Positions 24,187 to 25,526 of a stretch of DNA of 25,526 nucleotides are shown in pieces. Origin of the DNA: an uncultured bacterium (GTDB lineage: Bacteria > Verrucomicrobiota > Kiritimatiellia > RFP12 > UBA1067); NCBI GenBank assembly GCA_902779075.1, contig CACZAK010000043.1, positions 1-25,526 of the forward strand, written 5' to 3'. The first letter of the stretch is position 1, and each line of letters opens with the position of its first letter. The position numbers and the translations under genes were made by a program. The notes under the pieces are model-generated. The model did not search any database, was not told where the DNA came from, and saw only the letters and a program-made list of their open reading frames with translations.

Positions 24187-25329
24187 CTAGCGTCCGCAGT
24201 AGACGCGCTCGACGCGGTTGCCGAAGGAGCAGATGATGTCGTAGGCGTGGGTGCCCTTGAGGACGGCCCAGTCGTCGGGCGTGATAGCGTACTTGCCGCG
24301 TCCGCCGAGGCATACCACCTCGTCGCCGGGTTTCACGTGGGGGACGCGCGAGACATCCACAGTCGTGTAGTCCATTGAGATGCGCCCGATTACAGGACAC
24401 GGTACGCCGTCAATCAGCACGTGGCCTCGGTTCGTGAGGGCAAGGGGGAGCCCATCCGCATAGCCGGCTGAGATTGTCGCCACGCGCGTGCGTTTCGCAA
24501 GGCACCAGGTGCGTCCGTAGCCGAGCGTGGTGCCCGCGGGGAGGTCGCGGACCTGCGCGACGCGGGTCTTGAGGGTGAGGACCGACTCCACTTTGAGCGC
24601 GCGGCGTCCGTTCGGGTCGAAGGAACCGTGCAGGTTGATGCCGGTGCGCACCATCGTGAAGGGGCGCTTCGCGGCGCGCGGGAAGTTGTTGATTGCGTCC
24701 GATGCGGCGATGTGGATGGTCTTGAAGCGGATGCCGTCGCGCGCGACGTCCTTGAGGATCGCGCAGAAAAGGTCGATCTGGTCGTTTGAGAACTCGTTCG
24801 CGGGGTCGTAGGCCATCGGACAGTGGGAGAAGATGCCTGCGCAGTCGAGGTTCGGGAGGCGCTTCACGGCGCGGATCACGCGGGGGGCGTCGGCGGCGAG
24901 AATGCCGAGGCGGCCCATGCCGGTGTCGAGCTTGAAGTGGACGGTGGCGGTGCGTCCGAGTTTCCGCGCGGCGGTGCTAATCAGCTTCGCGGTGGGGAGG
25001 TCGATCACGGGAAGGGTGACGCCGGCCGCAACCATCGGCTCAATCTCGTCGGGCAGGATGGAGGAGAGAATCTGCACGGGTTTCTTCCCGCCCGCGAGCT
25101 GGAGTGCCTCGAAAGGTTCCGCCACGCCGAACCCGGCGCAGTCGGTCTCGGCGAGGGCGGCCGCGTAGGGCATCACGCCGAGACCGTAGGCGTTAGCCTT
25201 CAACACGCATAGCACCTTCAGTGGCTTCACGGCAGCGGCGATCTTCGCGTAGTTCGCGCGCAGGCGGGATACGTCGATCTCCACCCACACGCGCCTTTTC
25301 AGGTTGCTTTTCATCTCAACATCCTTCAT
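24187..25329 (-). CDS. alr: Alanine racemase
   Basis: Converts L-alanine to D-alanine for peptidoglycan, using PLP. The 380-residue protein has the PLP lysine in VLKANAYGLG (K44), KLDTGMGRLG, SHCPMAYD, MVRTGINLHG, the second catalytic base in LGYGRTW (Y271), SAGYADGLP and IGRISMDYTTVDVS, matching the two-domain Alr fold. Small departures from the usual pattern are RTGINLHG where RPGI.LYG is typical, and YGLG instead of YGHG. ATG 25329 is preceded by GGAGG at 5-base spacing; an earlier TTG at 25413 lies in the promoter and is rejected. It is transcribed alone and converges on the ABC operon. Confidence 0.95.
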   Translation of the reverse strand: MKDVEMKSNLKRRVWVEIDVSRLRANYAKIAAAVKPLKVLCVLKANAYGLGVMPYAAALAETDCAGFGVAEPFEALQLAGGKKPVQILSSILPDEIEPMVAAGVTLPVIDLPTAKLISTAARKLGRTATVHFKLDTGMGRLGILAADAPRVIRAVKRLPNLDCAGIFSHCPMAYDPANEFSNDQIDLFCAILKDVARDGIRFKTIHIAASDAINNFPRAAKRPFTMVRTGINLHGSFDPNGRRALKVESVLTLKTRVAQVRDLPAGTTLGYGRTWCLAKRTRVATISAGYADGLPLALTNRGHVLIDGVPCPVIGRISMDYTTVDVSRVPHVKPGDEVVCLGGRGKYAITPDDWAVLKGTHAYDIICSFGNRVERVYCGR

Positions 25330-25384
25330 ATTTGCCTCCATACGGGAAGGTCGCGCTTGTCGCGGCCTCGCGCCGATGGACGAT

Positions 25385-25413
25385 AGATTAGCATTTTCCC
25401 CCGCGTGGGTCAA
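25385..25413 (-). promoter_or_regulatory. Sigma-70-like promoter for alr
   Basis: On the minus strand: TTGACC (25413-25408), exactly 17 bp, then TAATCT (25390-25385) with an upstream TGC (25393-25391) giving an extended -10. The predicted transcript start is near 25378, about 50 bases before the alr ATG. Confidence 0.7.
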
Positions 25414-25432
25414 GAGGTCCTGCTCGGCACGC

Positions 25433-25465
25433 TTATCCCGACTTTTTCGGGATGAGTTATCCCGA
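25433..25465. repeat. TTATCCCGA repeats with a perfect 7-bp inverted repeat
   Basis: ATCCCGA (25435-25441) pairs with TCGGGAT (25447-25453) around a 5-base CTTTT loop. A second direct copy of TTATCCCGA lies at 25457-25465 (the first is 25433-25441). The group lies about 20 bases upstream of the alr -35 and could be an operator or a hairpin belonging to a gene beyond the window edge. Confidence 0.55.
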
Positions 25466-25480
25466 AATTGCGTCGCACCC

Positions 25481-25510
25481 CTGAAAACATTGGCTCAAAA
25501 ATATTTTCAG
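25481..25510. repeat. Inverted repeat CTGAAAA/TTTTCAG
   Basis: CTGAAAA at 25481-25487 is the reverse complement of TTTTCAG at 25504-25510, with a 16-base AT-rich loop. Flanking CCC and TGGGG can extend pairing across one bulged base. It sits at the window edge, so its owner is unknown; it could be a terminator arm, an operator or the end of a longer repeat. Confidence 0.45.
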
Positions 25511-25526
25511 TGGGGTCAAAAACTGG

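Overview
This is a GC-rich bacterial chromosome segment with tightly packed genes. Its mix of genes suggests an anaerobic member of the PVC superphylum, probably Kiritimatiellota or Lentisphaerota: a DUF4838 secreted glycoside-hydrolase-like protein, a DUF2723 membrane protein with a TPR tail, an Agl23-like membrane protein, a SpoIIE-type phosphatase fused to an anti-sigma-type kinase domain, and period-7 DNA repeats between genes. The taxonomy is inferred from gene content only. I see no tRNA, rRNA, CRISPR array, transposase or phage structural gene.

Left part (1-9288): a 5'-truncated UDP-GlcNAc 2-epimerase gene (FnlC/Cap5G-like) points right and meets a left-pointing four-gene operon. In transcription order that operon is a glucuronokinase-like GHMP kinase, holA (DNA polymerase III delta), a giant DUF2723-TPR membrane protein and an Agl23-like membrane protein. 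The last three are joined by very short overlaps. Apart from holA, the theme is activated sugars and membrane-bound glycosyl transfer.

Middle (9289-15647): a divergent promoter region has a perfect extended -10 (TGGTATAAT) in each direction. Rightwards come a 21-codon leader-like ORF, a secreted DUF4838 protein, a solo TolB, a stretch of nine 7-bp repeats, a Tat-exported sugar isomerase/epimerase-like TIM barrel, and a DUF2235 alpha/beta hydrolase that overlaps an orphan N6-adenine DNA methyltransferase by ATGA.

Signalling cluster (15640-18688): a third TGGTATAAT promoter, overlapping the methyltransferase stop codon, drives a solute-binding lipoprotein, a membrane sensor with SpoIIE phosphatase and HATPase domains, and a STAS anti-anti-sigma protein. 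All three genes overlap. This looks like a complete partner-switching pathway with its own ligand-binding protein, and is the most interesting system in the window.

Right part (18762-25526): pyrH and frr (housekeeping), then an Ala/Pro-rich tail-anchored-like protein with a repeated basic-hydrophobic motif, followed by a three-gene ABC exporter. An alanine racemase gene faces left from a good sigma-70-type promoter, next to a cluster of inverted repeats at the window edge.
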